From positions 550,001-614,000 of the forward strand of contig JAZAYU010000087.1 in NCBI GenBank assembly GCA_038501625.1: a stretch of DNA of 64,000 nt. Direction: 5' to 3'. A model generated the notes under the pieces. The model did no database searches and was not told where the DNA came from. It worked only from the letters and a program-made list of their open reading frames with translations. Numbering within the stretch: position 1 is the stretch's first letter; the number at the start of each line of letters is the position of its first letter. Both the position numbers and the translations under genes were made by a program. This document shows positions 26,541 to 37,531 of the stretch, piece by piece. Origin of the DNA: Corbicula japonica. Its lineage: Eukaryota; Mollusca; Bivalvia; Venerida; Cyrenidae.

Positions 26541-26559
26541 ATCTGGCTTTATTCTCTAG

Positions 26560-26612
26560 TTAGAACTTTGATAAATCACTCTTTCCGACAGGACAGGACA
26601 TTATCGCTCAGG
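26560..26612 (+). other. Noncoding first exon of the first WxWGN peptide gene
   Basis: The exon ends GGACATTATCGCTCAGG followed by the donor GTAAGTAAT. The paralogue has GGACATTATCACTCAGG followed by GTAAGG at 33319-33335. The conserved end, the donor and the fixed distance to a TATA box support a leader exon; its 5' end is estimated from the TATA position. Confidence 0.6.
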
Positions 26613-26764
26613 GTAAGTAATTATGTTTTTAATTAAAATGCAGAAACTTGAAAAACATGCATTCGGTGCAGTTTTAATTAAATCCAAAAAGCGTGTCTTA
26701 ATTTTAAATTGGAACATATGCTATATAGGTAACTACTAGTTTAAGAAAATTTGGGATAAAAAAG

Positions 26765-26860
26765 TGAAATATGCATATAAGGAATGGTCACATCCAGGAC
26801 ACGCAGCCTCCCCACACAGCATAAAAAGTAGAGAGGAAAAAGGTGCAGGGCGGCAATTGC
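26765..26860 (-). repeat. Family B copy in the first intron of the first WxWGN gene
   Basis: GTGAAATATGCATATAAGGA then ACGCAGCCTCCCCACACAGC and GAGAGGAAAAAGG read as the distal half of family B on the minus strand. Confidence 0.65.
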
Positions 26861-26944
26861 AATTTACCCTTCAAGAAGTTTTAATAATGAAAAACAGAAA
26901 GATACAAACTTTAATACAGTTACTATAGTTGATGTGAAATAAAT

Positions 26945-27330
26945 GAAAAAGGGAACTTTGAAGAACTACGGACACGACAAATATGAAAATATTGCAGACT
27001 CGGTAGATTGAGCTTGTTTATGGGCAGTAATGGAAATGCATGTTACTGCCCACGCCGCCTAGCCCTGGGTTGAGCGCTACTCAATATTTAAAGTTAGCCA
27101 ATGAATCTATGGAGAAGAGTTTATATAAGCGTTTTCGCTTGTTCTTTAATCCATAACATGACATTTTCTCATTGTATATATCATTATATGTGCATTTGAT
27201 TGAATAAATACTCTTTAAACCAAACCAATGAACAGTACAATTTTAATCCATCCCAAACGATGGTATGCATATGGCGGTGAACATGGAACCTTCAGCGCGA
27301 TATTTTCAGATAAATACAATGCAAACACTT
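26945..27330 (-). repeat. Dispersed family A copy, minus strand
   Basis: GGGCAGTAATGGAAATGCAT, CCACGCCGCCTAGCCCTGGG and TTGAGCGCTACTCAATATT are the reverse of the family A core; CATCCCAAACGATGGTATGC and GAACATGGAACCTTCA continue the element after a short insertion. It lies in the first intron of the WxWGN gene. Confidence 0.75.
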
Positions 27331-27734
27331 ATAGTACGCTAACTGTTAAACAGTTCTGGAATCCAGATCTAAATCCCTGGTTAAAACAATAAAATAAATC
27401 TACACTAAAGATCTTACATAAATGAGGAAAAGGGAAACAACCCATACCAACTTACAGTGGTATGTAGACCCTCTCATATGACACAGCATTCGATATCAAA
27501 TAAGATATTCTACAAAAAATAAATCTTCAGATTAAATAAATAAATAAAGCAAAATAAAGTGCTACTTACAAGATCACATTTCATCATAGTGAAAGATAGA
27601 ATCCGTCTAGACTACTCCGCAAAACAACTGGACTAACAATCTTAATCTTAAGTCTTAGCTTTCCCAGCACGCAAATTCAACATTTTATAATTCACACATA
27701 AAACTTAAAAAAAATCATATTTCCTTAAAAGTCG

Positions 27735-27820
27735 TGTGTCAGTGTGAATCGAACCCGTGTCGAATAAAAGTTAGGCCTATGCCAGCCGGACGAGTAAACC
27801 ATTGCGCTATCGAGGCGATG
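27735..27820 (-). repeat. tRNA-derived SINE head
   Basis: On the minus strand an A-box-like TAGCGCAATGGTTTA is followed about 40 bases later by a B box GGGTTCGATTCAC. The spacing fits an RNA polymerase III internal promoter, but acceptor and D stems do not pair, so it is a tRNA-derived SINE or decayed tRNA rather than a working tRNA gene. Confidence 0.6.
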
Positions 27821-28905
27821 TGATATAACAGGCAAAATAGTACTTTTAACACGTAAATTTGCCTTAACCCGTGTTTACGTTCTATAAATATTTGTAAACA
27901 TTGCCAATTTAGCTTGGTCGACCTATAGAAACACGCAACCACGTGCGTTTGTTTACCAGACATTGCACGAATTTTTCCAATACACACTCGTCGCGTCAAT
28001 GTTTACATGTACTTTTACCTATAAAGACGGGAGTAACTGATCTATAGTCTGTTCTAAAGAAAACTACAAAAAAACTGACTTACAATATCGTTGTCATCTA
28101 CCCACCACAAGCAACCTCCCTCATCTACTAATAATATCTCTGTTGGGTAAGAAATCATTTATTTGTATAATTACCTTTCTGCTAATTTTCCCTCTCATTT
28201 TTCATGATTGTTTTGGCTCCCCCTATCTACTACTTTCTTATTCTCTGTTAAATCTCCGAAATATTACGATATTGTATCATGTCACGTGATAAAGAATACG
28301 TATTTCCAGAATAATGTATTTGTACACTCGTACATCATGTATTTATGATTTTAGTGGATAAAGTTATGTTCTGTTCTGTTCAAATAATAAGAGATAGTAA
28401 GCTAAGAAAGACATAATTACTGACAGAGAGTTTAGCAGATTCAAGAGTCTTAAGTAACACGAAGAACGAGTATAGATTAAGGCTGAGGCGGTAAGCAACA
28501 TCATTATATTTTACTTTTCGGAAAATATTCGAACGTTTTTAAGACAAGAACAGGCTTTGGATGGGACTTCGAACTTTTGTCGTCTTCGTTGTAGTAGATT
28601 CTACGCAATAGCCCGTATGGCGTCAAATCCGTTGTAATACAATTGTAAATTATGCTCAACATATACAAAAAGCTGACGCTGCATGTTTTATCTACTTGCC
28701 CCGTAATCAGATTGTCAAGCTATGTAATTTAGGTTGGAAATAAAAATTGGACGTGTTTTAAACTTAATAAGCAGTTAGATTTGATAGGTGGGTGCGAAAA
28801 TATAGATTTTAATTTTAAATTTTATATCTCAATGATATGCCTAGAAATAACGTTTCAGGTTTCGTATTTGCTGAATATTTATTTATTATATAATGTAAAT
28901 AAATA

Positions 28906-29208
28906 TTTCAACATGTTTGGATCGATAAAAGAGTTGATTGTGTTCCTTCTTGAACCCATGATGATGGTTTACTTTTCAGCGCTTTCAACACGTTTGGATC
29001 GATTATGGTTGATTGTGTTCCTTCTTGTACTCATTATGATGGTTTACTTTTCAGGACTTTCAACATGTTTGGATCGATAACGGAGTTGATTGTGTTCCTT
29101 CTTGTACTCATTATGATGGTTTACTTTTCAGGGCGTTCAACATGTTTGGATCGAAAACGGAGTTGATTGTGTTCCTTCTTGTACTCATTATGATGGTTTA
29201 CTTTCCAG
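28906..29208 (+). repeat. 76-bp tandem array of decayed signal-peptide exons
   Basis: Four consecutive copies begin at about 28906, 28982, 29057 and 29134, with the functional copy at 29211. Each carries TTTCAACATGTTTGGATCGA, then GAGTTGATTGTGTTCCTTCT, and a following TTTACTTTTCAG acceptor. Each unit is thus a splice acceptor plus the start codon and first 20 or so codons of the WxWGN precursor. Copy 2 has lost its ATG (ACG). Every unit runs into the next acceptor instead of the mature peptide, and periods of 75-77 bp do not keep frame, so the upstream copies cannot make the full protein. Confidence 0.9.
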
Positions 29209-29218
29209 GGCTTTCAAC

Positions 29219-31302
29219 ATGTTTGGATCGATAATGGAGTTGATTGTGTTCCTTCTTGTACTCATTATGATGGTTACCACTATAACGGCACAGGTTGATG
29301 ACCCCTACAGATGGACGTATGATGATTATAGTAAGTTGCTGTCATTTACAAGGACGTCAGATAAGCACGTGGTGCAATTCTCTTAGCGCCAAGAAATAAA
29401 TAAGAAGCCATTTGAAATTTCAACTTGCTTGATATTATATGCCAAAGCTGAAGAAACTCATGTTCTGAATTTTAATTAGGTCAATGTTGGGACTAGGTAG
29501 ATGTCTTGAGTTTCAAAAGCATAATTATGACATCACATAAGTGCAAAAATTGATTTGACAGCCATTAAAAAGATGGCGTAATACCATTTTTTTCACTAAG
29601 GTCACGTTGTATCTATCTGCTTTGACGTCCAACTGGTTTAAACCTCCAGTGGTAAATTGTTTTGCCACTTACCGTTCCGAGGCGGTAACCCCTCGGGTTT
29701 AATATTCGTTAATTGTTGGTGGTGTATTTTTTGCAATTGATCATTTTATTACCCATGCTTTTTTCTCACTACATATTGGCTGTGTAAGGATGCTCTGTCT
29801 TCTGGATAGGATATAGAAAGGTGAAATATGCATATTTGGAATCGCCACATTCAGAAAAAACAGCCTCCCCACACATTCAAGAAGAAGAGAGAGGGAGAGA
29901 GCATGGTTAATAAAAAGATCAGTTTTAAAAAACACAAACAATTAACAAAAATGAGAGCCCGAGGGGTTACCGCCTTGGAAAGGTCAGTGGCAAATCAAAT
30001 TGCCACTGGGGGTTTAAACCAGGTTCTAGGGTGCACCAGAGGATATTTGATTTGACCAGTGTAAGATAGAAATATATTTCACCGAGTGATGTCCGGAATT
30101 CGTATTTTACGAGTCGCGAAGCCACGAGTAAAAATACATAATTCCGAAGTTCACGAGTGAAATATATTTCTAACTTTCACCGGCAAAACACATTTTTTCT
30201 GTTTTTTTTTTTATGCTCAGTTAGTGCACAATTTATGTGAATTTGACAGAAAAATTCCATGAAATGGTGCCAAAAACGTTTGTGTATGACGTGACGTCAT
30301 AACGTCATATACCTAACCTAAACTTGAGCCCGTTTTGTAAACGTTCTCATTCGGAACGTTATGTACGTTTGGGTACCAACGTGGAAAAAACAGTGAAATG
30401 AAAAATGATATTCCACTGTTTGGAAGCAGTGAAATGTCACTTTTATTTCACCGGGAAAATTCTATAATTCACCGAAAAATATAAAATAAATGGCCATTCC
30501 TGATATGCATATTTAACTTTTTTGAACTAGATTGTTTATATATTTACTGAAGAAAATGGTGCAACGATAAAGTTTCTTATAAGGTGGTACTTGATGTTTT
30601 AATAAATTTCTTCTTATAATTTGTTAACAAATTGATGATAAATTATATTTAAAGAATTGTTTTATTAGATGTTATGCATCAAATTTTTTCCTTTTTTTTC
30701 TTTATTATGTGACAAATAAATGATGTCTGCCAGAAAATAAAAACTTAGGGTATTGGTGATAATTGATATCGATAGAACTTGCAGCTTCCCATGAAAAAGG
30801 CATACATTTATATACATAAATGTAAATTTCTTCAAAAAGCAAAAGACTTGTAAACATGCCTTTTTATCGTGAATTTCTTCTCATGTACGTCAGATGCCGT
30901 CATATTTGAAATGAAATATTATTTTTTTACTTTGAACATTGTGTATATGTTTAATGTCAATAAAACTTTGACTTGGTAACAAACGTCGTAATATCGATTT
31001 TGTGAACAGGCTTTATAGTCTTAAAATGAGTAGCGCTAAAACCTGTAATATTTTGATATTTGTTGTGTTCGGTGGTTTTAAGGTTTCTTTTTATCTTTTT
31101 TATTATCACAGTAGCCTTGTCTATGCCGTGTGGCGGCCGTAAAACGTGGCCCCGTACTTTTACATCTATTTGAGGAACTGCCAGTACGTGACGTAAAAGT
31201 GGCAATTACAAAATCTATTTTTAGAAAAGACGTTTTATTGAAATTTTTATGTTCTTTCTTTCAGATCGGAATGGCAATACCAACTGGTATTGGGGCAATT
31301 AA
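29219..31302 (+). CDS. WxWGN small secreted peptide precursor 1, 49 aa
   Basis: Coding exons are 29219-29330 and 31265-31302, preceded by a noncoding exon near 26560-26612. Acceptor TTTACTTTCCAG lies 10 bp before the ATG; donor TATA|GTAAGT and acceptor TTCTTTCTTTCAG bound the second intron (phase 1). The precursor has a strong hydrophobic signal sequence (MELIVFLLVLIMMV), likely cleavage at TITA/Q, and a 25-residue mature peptide beginning with Q, containing D-D-P-Y-R-W and D-D-Y, rich in Asn, Trp and Tyr, ending N-W-Y-W-G-N at the stop. It has no Cys and no dibasic site, so I expect a linear secreted peptide, possibly with pyroglutamate at the N-terminus. The paralogue at 34218-35576 aligns over the full length. 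AATAAA at 31508 would end the transcript. No known family is recognised; an epithelial effector, signalling peptide or matrix peptide are all possible. Confidence 0.8.
29632..30050. repeat. Head-to-head pair of family B copies forming a ~420-bp palindrome
   Basis: A plus copy (29632-29815, from AACTGGTTTAAACCTCCAGT) meets a minus copy (29820-30050, ending GCCACTGGGGGTTTAAACCA). The two arms are the same repeat in opposite orientation with almost no spacer, inside intron 2 of the WxWGN gene. Transcribed, it would fold into a long hairpin. Confidence 0.8.
30057..30480. mobile_element. Fold-back element in intron of WxWGN gene 1
   Basis: The left portion is a self-complementary arm pair: GATAGAAATATATTTCACCG and GAATTCGTATTTTACGAGTC, then ACGAGTAAAAATACATAATT and GAGTGAAATATATTTC. 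The remainder includes TGACGTGACGTCATAACGTC and ends in repeated TTTCACCG/TTCACCG motifs. No protein is encoded; it resembles a MITE, with boundaries uncertain. Confidence 0.55.
31010..31180 (+). repeat. Family A fragment
   Basis: ACCTGTAATATTTTGATATT then GTGTTCGGTGG and GCCGTGTGGCGGCCGTAAAA match the distal part of family A. It sits about 85 bp before the last exon of WxWGN gene 1. Confidence 0.6.
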
Positions 31303-31507
31303 CCTAATCTAATATCCGAAGATTCTACATCACCATCATCCATCAGCCGAAGAGGTTACTTCACCATAACAGTTCACAACAAAGACAATATTCAGATATA
31401 AAGAAGTACATTAAAATATACTTGCAAATGGAGATTAAATGGAGAACTTTAAGATAACACTACATGAAGAAATCTACATTTTCGAATTTTGCATAGTTTT
31501 GATTACA

Positions 31508-31513
31508 AATAAA
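31508..31513 (+). terminator. Polyadenylation signal of WxWGN gene 1
   Basis: AATAAA about 205 bp past the stop codon, followed within 30 bp by a GT-rich stretch (TTGTGTTCTTTTGTTTTG), as expected for a cleavage/polyadenylation site. Confidence 0.6.
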
Positions 31514-31519
31514 TAATGT

Positions 31520-33020
31520 CTTTTCGAATTGTGTTCTTTTGTTTTGAAAGATACATTAATAAATTAGCATAGCAAATTATCCACAAGAAATATGTTAATT
31601 GACTTGCTTACGACGGTCAGGGATCCTCACAATACTGACAGACTTCCCAGTCTCAAAGGTTATGACTCGCCGCTAAGCTCCAGCATAAGAGTCCATGTTA
31701 AACCAATCTGTACCACCCACGCCCTTTAGCATGACTTAAAATTTATTAGATATTTTAGATATATGATTAAGTTACACAAGCACTAAATAATTTCAAGTAG
31801 TATGTATTAATAAACGAAACGATAAGAAAGTGTATGAAATGCTTGCATGACTGCATGCTTTGTAAATTATCTTTTACTTTGTTATTGCTATTCCGTTGCA
31901 GTAGTTTCATACTTTTATTAGAAATTTTATGAATCTTGACAAAGAACGCAGATTGATCGGGTACTTACATATTCATGCTCATATGATTTGACTGATTTAA
32001 ATCTGTCTTGGTTAACAAGTCTGATATATGTCATTGAGAACAATTTCGCTTTGCGAAAACATGCTTCTCAAAACCTTTTTCGTTACATAAGTTTAGATAA
32101 AAAAAGGTAAAGAAAACATAGAACAACGTCAGCTATGAAGGTAGCTATGCACCCTAGAACCTTGTTTAAATCTCCATGATTACCGTTCCAAGGCGGTAGC
32201 CCCGCGGGTTCTTATTTTAGTTAATTGTGTGTGGTGGCTTTTTAAAATAGATCATTTTGTAAACCATGCCCTATTCCCGATCTGCTACGTGGCTGTGTGG
32301 GAATTCTGTGTCTTCTAGATGTGTCCATTTTTGAGATGCATGTTTCACTTTTTCATAATTTTTTATTTTACTCACCAAAACAAGATTGCAATTTTGAGTA
32401 CATTACACATTGTTGTGCGGCAATGTTGTGGTTGCAATGAACCCATCAGGGCATAATTGTAATTTGTGTTTGTCGTATCCATAAAGAATCTGACTTTGCA
32501 AAATTAACTCACCAGGGCATTATGTTTGCAGTTTGCATGATTGCAAGAGAAACTGGCAGGGTAATGTCGAGGTTGGAATAAACTAACCATGCAAGAAGGC
32601 AACTTGTTTATTTTGTTCTACAGACATTTGGCAGGGCAAGGAAGAGGTATAAATGTTTGAAGTAATTTTACATTTTAAGATAACAAGCAGGCAACTAAGT
32701 CATTAGGGCAAGATGGTATGGAAAAACCGAAGTTCTTTCTTGAAACAGGACACGAGTCCAAAAAAAAATAATCAAAATTGAACATAGAGTTTTGCCGGAC
32801 TTCCAATTGGTAGAGTTTGTGCATTTGTCAAATAGAAAGCATAGATGCAAATAAAGCATTACCAATTCGTTGACAGTACTGTGCGCTACTCATTGTAAAT
32901 TCAACATCTAAAGCAAGTGCGCCAGCTAAATAAGGCTTGGTTGAGCAAGGTTTATCAGTTATATGCAAAACACATACAAAGCAACCAGACAACGTTTAAT
33001 TGTTGTCAACAATATATTGC
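31520..33020. other. Intergenic stretch between the WxWGN paralogues
   Basis: A family B copy lies at about 32150-32355 (CTAGAACCTTGTTTAAATC, CCGTTCCAAGGCGGTAGCCC, GGCTGTGTGGGAATTCTGTG). The motif CAGGGCA recurs about every 60-80 bp from 32450 to 32710. No exon is supported. Confidence 0.5.
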
Positions 33021-33260
33021 TCATGAGTCTGGTATCTTATGTTTTGGTAACATGTCTTCTTGTTAACCTTAAACTTCTTATCTTTTTATGTAGAAGCCAT
33101 CACGATCAGCAAATAGAAACATCTACTTATGTTGTTACATGGATGTTTTATACACATATTGCTGAAAAAATAGGTGTAACTTTGTTTGATGTTTCTAAAT
33201 ATGCCTTTTGAAGATGTAATAACACGGTGGACATGGTTTTAATGCTGTTCTTGTTTAAAG

Positions 33261-33270
33261 TATATAAACG
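33261..33270 (+). promoter_or_regulatory. TATA-type promoter of the second WxWGN peptide gene
   Basis: TATATAAACG lies about 75 bp before the donor of the noncoding exon, the same layout as in paralogue 1. The upstream 240 bp align with those of paralogue 1. Confidence 0.65.
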
Positions 33271-33289
33271 TCGTTGTCTGTCGCGATTT

Positions 33290-33335
33290 CACAACTTGGA
33301 TAAACATTCGTTCCGATAGGACATTATCACTCAGG
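33290..33335 (+). other. Noncoding first exon of the second WxWGN peptide gene
   Basis: It ends GGACATTATCACTCAGG with donor GTAAGG and matches the leader exon of paralogue 1. The intron to the coding exon is 872 bp, much shorter than the 2.6 kb of paralogue 1, which has gained repeats and the exon array. Confidence 0.6.
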
Positions 33336-34217
33336 GTAAGGCAAATTGTTCTTAAACTATTTAAATGATAGTGCCTCTACTGGGGAGCGAACACGTACCG
33401 TCAGGCGAAAGCGCCCAGCCACGCATATTTAAATATTTTATCAAAATAATTAATGTTCCCCTCTGTGCAGTTTTATATTATATAAATTAATTAAATGAGT
33501 TTCTTGTCTGACTATCAACTTGGACAAACTGCGAGAGTTGTAGGTGATATTTGATGGGGTATATTTTTAATTTCTGAAGTTTTGCCTTGTTTAAATAAAA
33601 TTTGCTACGCAAAATCACTTACTGAGTAAATCATTTAATAATACGTAAACATTAATTTGTAAAAATAAATTTTCATACAGTTTGAAAAAAATTACTGCTG
33701 TTTCATTTGACAAAATAGAGTTTCAAGTACTAAAGGGTTCTTGCTGCGAATTTAATTAAAATAATTGCAGATCATATTTTACCAACCAGTTAAATAAACA
33801 ACTGGAATGTTTTCCATACATTTACCCCGATATACGCGATAAAAAGTCGATTCTATCCTTAAATAATTTGATTTCTTACATCGCTCGGATTGTACGGATG
33901 TGCTGCGAACATGCGTGCTTTGTCGTACATGTAAGTGCGGCCGTTCATCTAGTAACAAAAACACGATTTAACAAATTCTTCTAGATAATTATGGTAATAA
34001 TTGAGAATGTTTAGCAGTTTCAATAAAATAATTGAATCGATATTTATTGTTTGTGGGTTTTAAACACACATATTTTCTATAATATGATGTATATTATAAA
34101 CACAAAATATTTTTCATTATCTGATGAACATTATAAACACAAATATTTTTCATAATCTGATGACATTTATAAAATATCGATTCAATCCTGACATTCCAAC
34201 CTTTCAGGGCTTTCAAC

Positions 34218-35576
34218 ATGTTTGCATCGATGGAGGAGTTGGTTGTGTTGCTGCTTGTTCTAATTGTGATGGTTTCCTCAATAGCGGCACAGGATGAGCC
34301 CAACAGATGGGTGTTGGATGACTATTGTGAGTTGCTTTAAATTACAATTACTTAAATTAGTTCTTGAACTCATTCCGACCACTTCATATGAATAGTCTCT
34401 TATATAATTCCTTTTTTGTATTTAATTTTAAATTACGAGCGGAAAATTAGTGGTTGGGTACTCTTGTACAAATTTTACATCTTTTATTGTTGATTTAAGT
34501 CCCTTTAATATTACTTTTCTAAGTATTTAATATTCACTAGTTCAAGAATCGTTTGTCTATTTATGTGTTAAGCTTGTTTTATTAGAGCTAACATCACCTC
34601 TTCAGTTTTCTTGTTGTTATTTTGTGAAATCTCCAAATTGGTATAGATAAGGACCCAAATACACTCCTCCCCTGCACGTTCAGCGATAAAAAGAAAATTA
34701 TTAAAATCTCAATAACGGTAAAATGTCGTTCAATGATTCTTTGCACAAATGAATGTTACTAATGTATCTTTATTTTGCATACAGTAAGACACGTTAGAAA
34801 AGTAAAGAAAAAAGCTAGATCTAAAAAAATACCTTAAAAGTCTATTTACAAAAATTCACAAAAACTAAGCAATACAAAACATAAATATAATTTCATACGT
34901 GAGTGTAATGATACTGACAAGAAAATGCTGTGTACTTTGTAAAGAACTTTCAACTACTAAAAGAGAAATCAATGATTGCCATCCGTTTACGCGACCAGGA
35001 AGCGACCAGGATATTGAAGGTCAAACACACTTTTCTAATATCTCGTAAAGTTTACATATGTAAGTCACGAGGACACAAGAAATTGTTGTCAGTATTTTAC
35101 TACTCATGTGGGCATTTTAAATGATGTTTTGTGTTGTTTAGATTTTGTGAATTTATGTCAATAGAAGTTTAGGGAATTTTTAGAACTCGACATTTTTATG
35201 TAATGTTCTAACATGTATTGCCGTATGCAAAATAAAGATAGATTAGTAGCATTCGTTTTTGCAAAGTTTCATTGAACGGCATTTTGTCGTTATTGAGATT
35301 TTGATAATTTTCTTTTTATCGATGAACGTGCAGGGGAGGAGTGTAGTAAGCCCTTAAACTCGCCTTTATGGTATGCTTGCTGTAACATTATTTTATTACC
35401 TATTTTTTAAACTTATTTTCAAGAAAATTGTATACTTTCATGTGTTCTTTGAGCAAGTGAAGCACATAAAATATTTGTTCGAAAACACAAACGCTTTTCT
35501 CATTTTGTGCTACTGTGAAATGTTGGGTTTTATATTTGCAGATCGTAATGTCAATAGCTGGCAATGGGGAAACTAG
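34218..35576 (+). CDS. WxWGN small secreted peptide precursor 2, 47 aa
   Basis: Coding exons are 34218-34326 and 35542-35576. The acceptor CCTTTCAG lies 10 bp before the ATG, donor TATT|GTGAGT and acceptor TTATATTTGCAG flank the phase-1 intron. The signal sequence (MEELVVLLLVLIVMVSSIAA) is followed by a 23-residue mature peptide starting Q-D-E-P-N-R-W, with D-D-Y-Y-R-N, and ending N-S-W-Q-W-G-N. Relative to paralogue 1 the conserved positions are P-x-R-W, D-D-Y-x-R-N and W-x-W-G-N-stop; most other mature positions differ. ATTAAA at 35746 may end the transcript. The intron carries a 682-bp TA-flanked inverted-repeat element. Function unknown. Confidence 0.8.
34662..35343. mobile_element. 682-bp inverted-repeat element with TA target duplication
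   Basis: The left arm CACTCCTCCCCTGCACGTTC is repeated in reverse at the right end (GAACGTGCAGGGGAGGAGTG). The arms continue for at least 130 bp (CTCAATAACG, GTTCAATGA, ATCTTTATTTTGCATAC) with about 85-90% identity by eye. TA flanks both ends, fitting a Tc1/mariner-type non-autonomous element. The 64-codon frame inside has no transposase features. Confidence 0.75.
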
Positions 35577-35745
35577 GCTTATACCGAAGATGTAGGCGGT
35601 ATCTGCCATCATTGTTCACGAATTCATATTGAATGTTCATACATAAGAAAACAAATGCTACATGCAGATGATGGATCGGGACGCATAACTTTGCGAAAAC
35701 ATTTCACGGAGCCAAAACAAGTTAATATTATGCATTTGATTTTTG

Positions 35746-35751
35746 ATTAAA
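35746..35751 (+). terminator. Candidate polyadenylation signal of WxWGN gene 2
   Basis: ATTAAA about 170 bp past the stop, followed by a GT-rich stretch (CTTGTTTGATTTTGCCTTG). Confidence 0.45.
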
Positions 35752-35759
35752 TCTTGTTT

Positions 35760-36955
35760 GATTTTGCCTTGTTTTCCCTTTTTTTTGCAAGTAACAAAAT
35801 ATTTTATTTCAAACATGACAAAATGTTAGACACTTTGTTTAACTATCATATACGCACCTGGCTCAATGAAAACGTCAATTTTACACATAAAAACTTGATG
35901 GTCGCATAGCAGAAACTATTAACCCTAAAATAAAATTTACTTAGGATTTTAATTGTTAACGAAAATTCAAACAAAACACCAATATGTTTTCTTCCATTTC
36001 ATTTTATGTTGAAAGTTTACTTCTTTGGCAATATCGGTATTTCTGCATTGCAAGAGAATCTCATTTCAAATATTACAAGAAAAACCAATATGATTGAGCT
36101 TCGAATAAATATTGAACGAGATATTTAAATATACTTATATTGAAACACGATTTTGTTATCTGTTGAAAAACAAAATCATTTATGACATCAGTATATAACC
36201 GGAATACCGTATAAATTACGTTCATTTCATAAATATTTTATGCAATTTGCTATCTTTAGCTGACAAATACAACTAAACTTTATACTCTAATATAAAAGCT
36301 GTGTCAGATTTTTATTCATAACAAGTTCATGGTCATATACTAAAGAGATAAATTAATTTTTTAAATAAGTTTTGATATTTGCGCACGGTTTTATCTTAGT
36401 TTAAACGCAATCGTTATGATTAAAGATTGGGTCAAAAACTACAAAAACAAGATAACGATTTACAAATCTAGACGGGGAATTTTGAAAAATTCCCTTGAGT
36501 GCGCTTATTGTGTTGGTATGTTTGTTGGAGCAACCTTTATAATTTTGAAAAAAAAACGAAACTAAGATGGATTTCTGTCAAATATGCGGCCGAAAAAACG
36601 TGAATATGTTTTGGCTGAAACTGAATCCTTTATATGACTGCACAATGTCTTCTTGCAATTGTAAAACAGATATTGTAAACCGTAGGGTATAACTGCAACT
36701 TGTTCCATGTATAAATTAAAATTGGTGCTCAGACAACTTGAGATCATATTCCGAAACAAGTTTACTAGTTTATTTTTACACTCAGTAGTTGCAATAAGCA
36801 AACATGATGCAAAGACATAAACATATATACAAATGGGGCATTCGATTTCGAAAAAAAAACATGTAAAAGAAAAATATTGTAACATACAATGGTAAAAACG
36901 TAGAGATATATTATATGAATAAACCGGCGGGAGAACGACGTTAACATTTACAAAA
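35760..36955. other. Gene-free AT-rich stretch
   Basis: No supported exon. The 107-codon minus frame at 36562-36885 is Cys/Phe-rich but shows no splice signals, domain or paralogue. Confidence 0.5.
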
Positions 36956-36959
36956 CCAC

Positions 36960-37075
36960 TGCTGGTTTATCCCACATGCGCCGTAGGCAGTAATATGCAT
37001 TTCCATTACTGCCCCTGAACAGGCTCAATCAAACAGAGCCTACGATATTTACATCAAATTTCCCTTTTCATTTTA
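36960..37075 (+). repeat. Family A fragment
   Basis: GCAGTAATATGCATTTCCAT then AACAGGCTCAATCAAACAGA and TTTCCCTTTTCATTTT match the family A core; the upstream half is missing. Confidence 0.65.
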
Positions 37076-37531
37076 CTTTATTATAAATTACACGAAACTG
37101 ATGTTCTATCAAAGTTTGCAAAAAAGGCTAACCGTGAGGTTCCAAGCCTTTCTGGTAAAACGTGTAATCACGAAAAATTGCTTTAATGAAGAGCTGGTGG
37201 GCCCAATCAGAAAATTGTACATATAAAATGTTACGGTTTCAGTTATTTTTAAAGCTAAACTTTATCAGCAATGAAAAGCAACAACAGATTAATTTTAAAA
37301 TGAGTGATTCTGGTCTGGAAAATTATTGAATTAAACAAGACTAATAACCGCGCACAAGTAATCACAGATGACCAGCCCATTGTTACAGGTCTATCAGTCT
37401 TACTAGTATTTTAGTAAAATATCAATTCATTACGATAGAAGCAAAAATGAAACATAAATTCTTGCGAGTTTGTTATAACACTAACTTAGATGATAGCAGT
37501 TTTTTACTGATTTATATATTTCCCTCTTTGT

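Noticed and set aside
27735..27820. Functional tRNA gene
   Set aside because: A and B boxes are present, but acceptor, D and T stems do not pair, so I call it a SINE head.
33370..33420. Second tRNA-like SINE (GTTCGCTCCCCAGTA in reverse), also near 7490-7515
   Set aside because: Only a B-box-like block and a few flanking bases are shared between the two sites; no A box could be placed with confidence.
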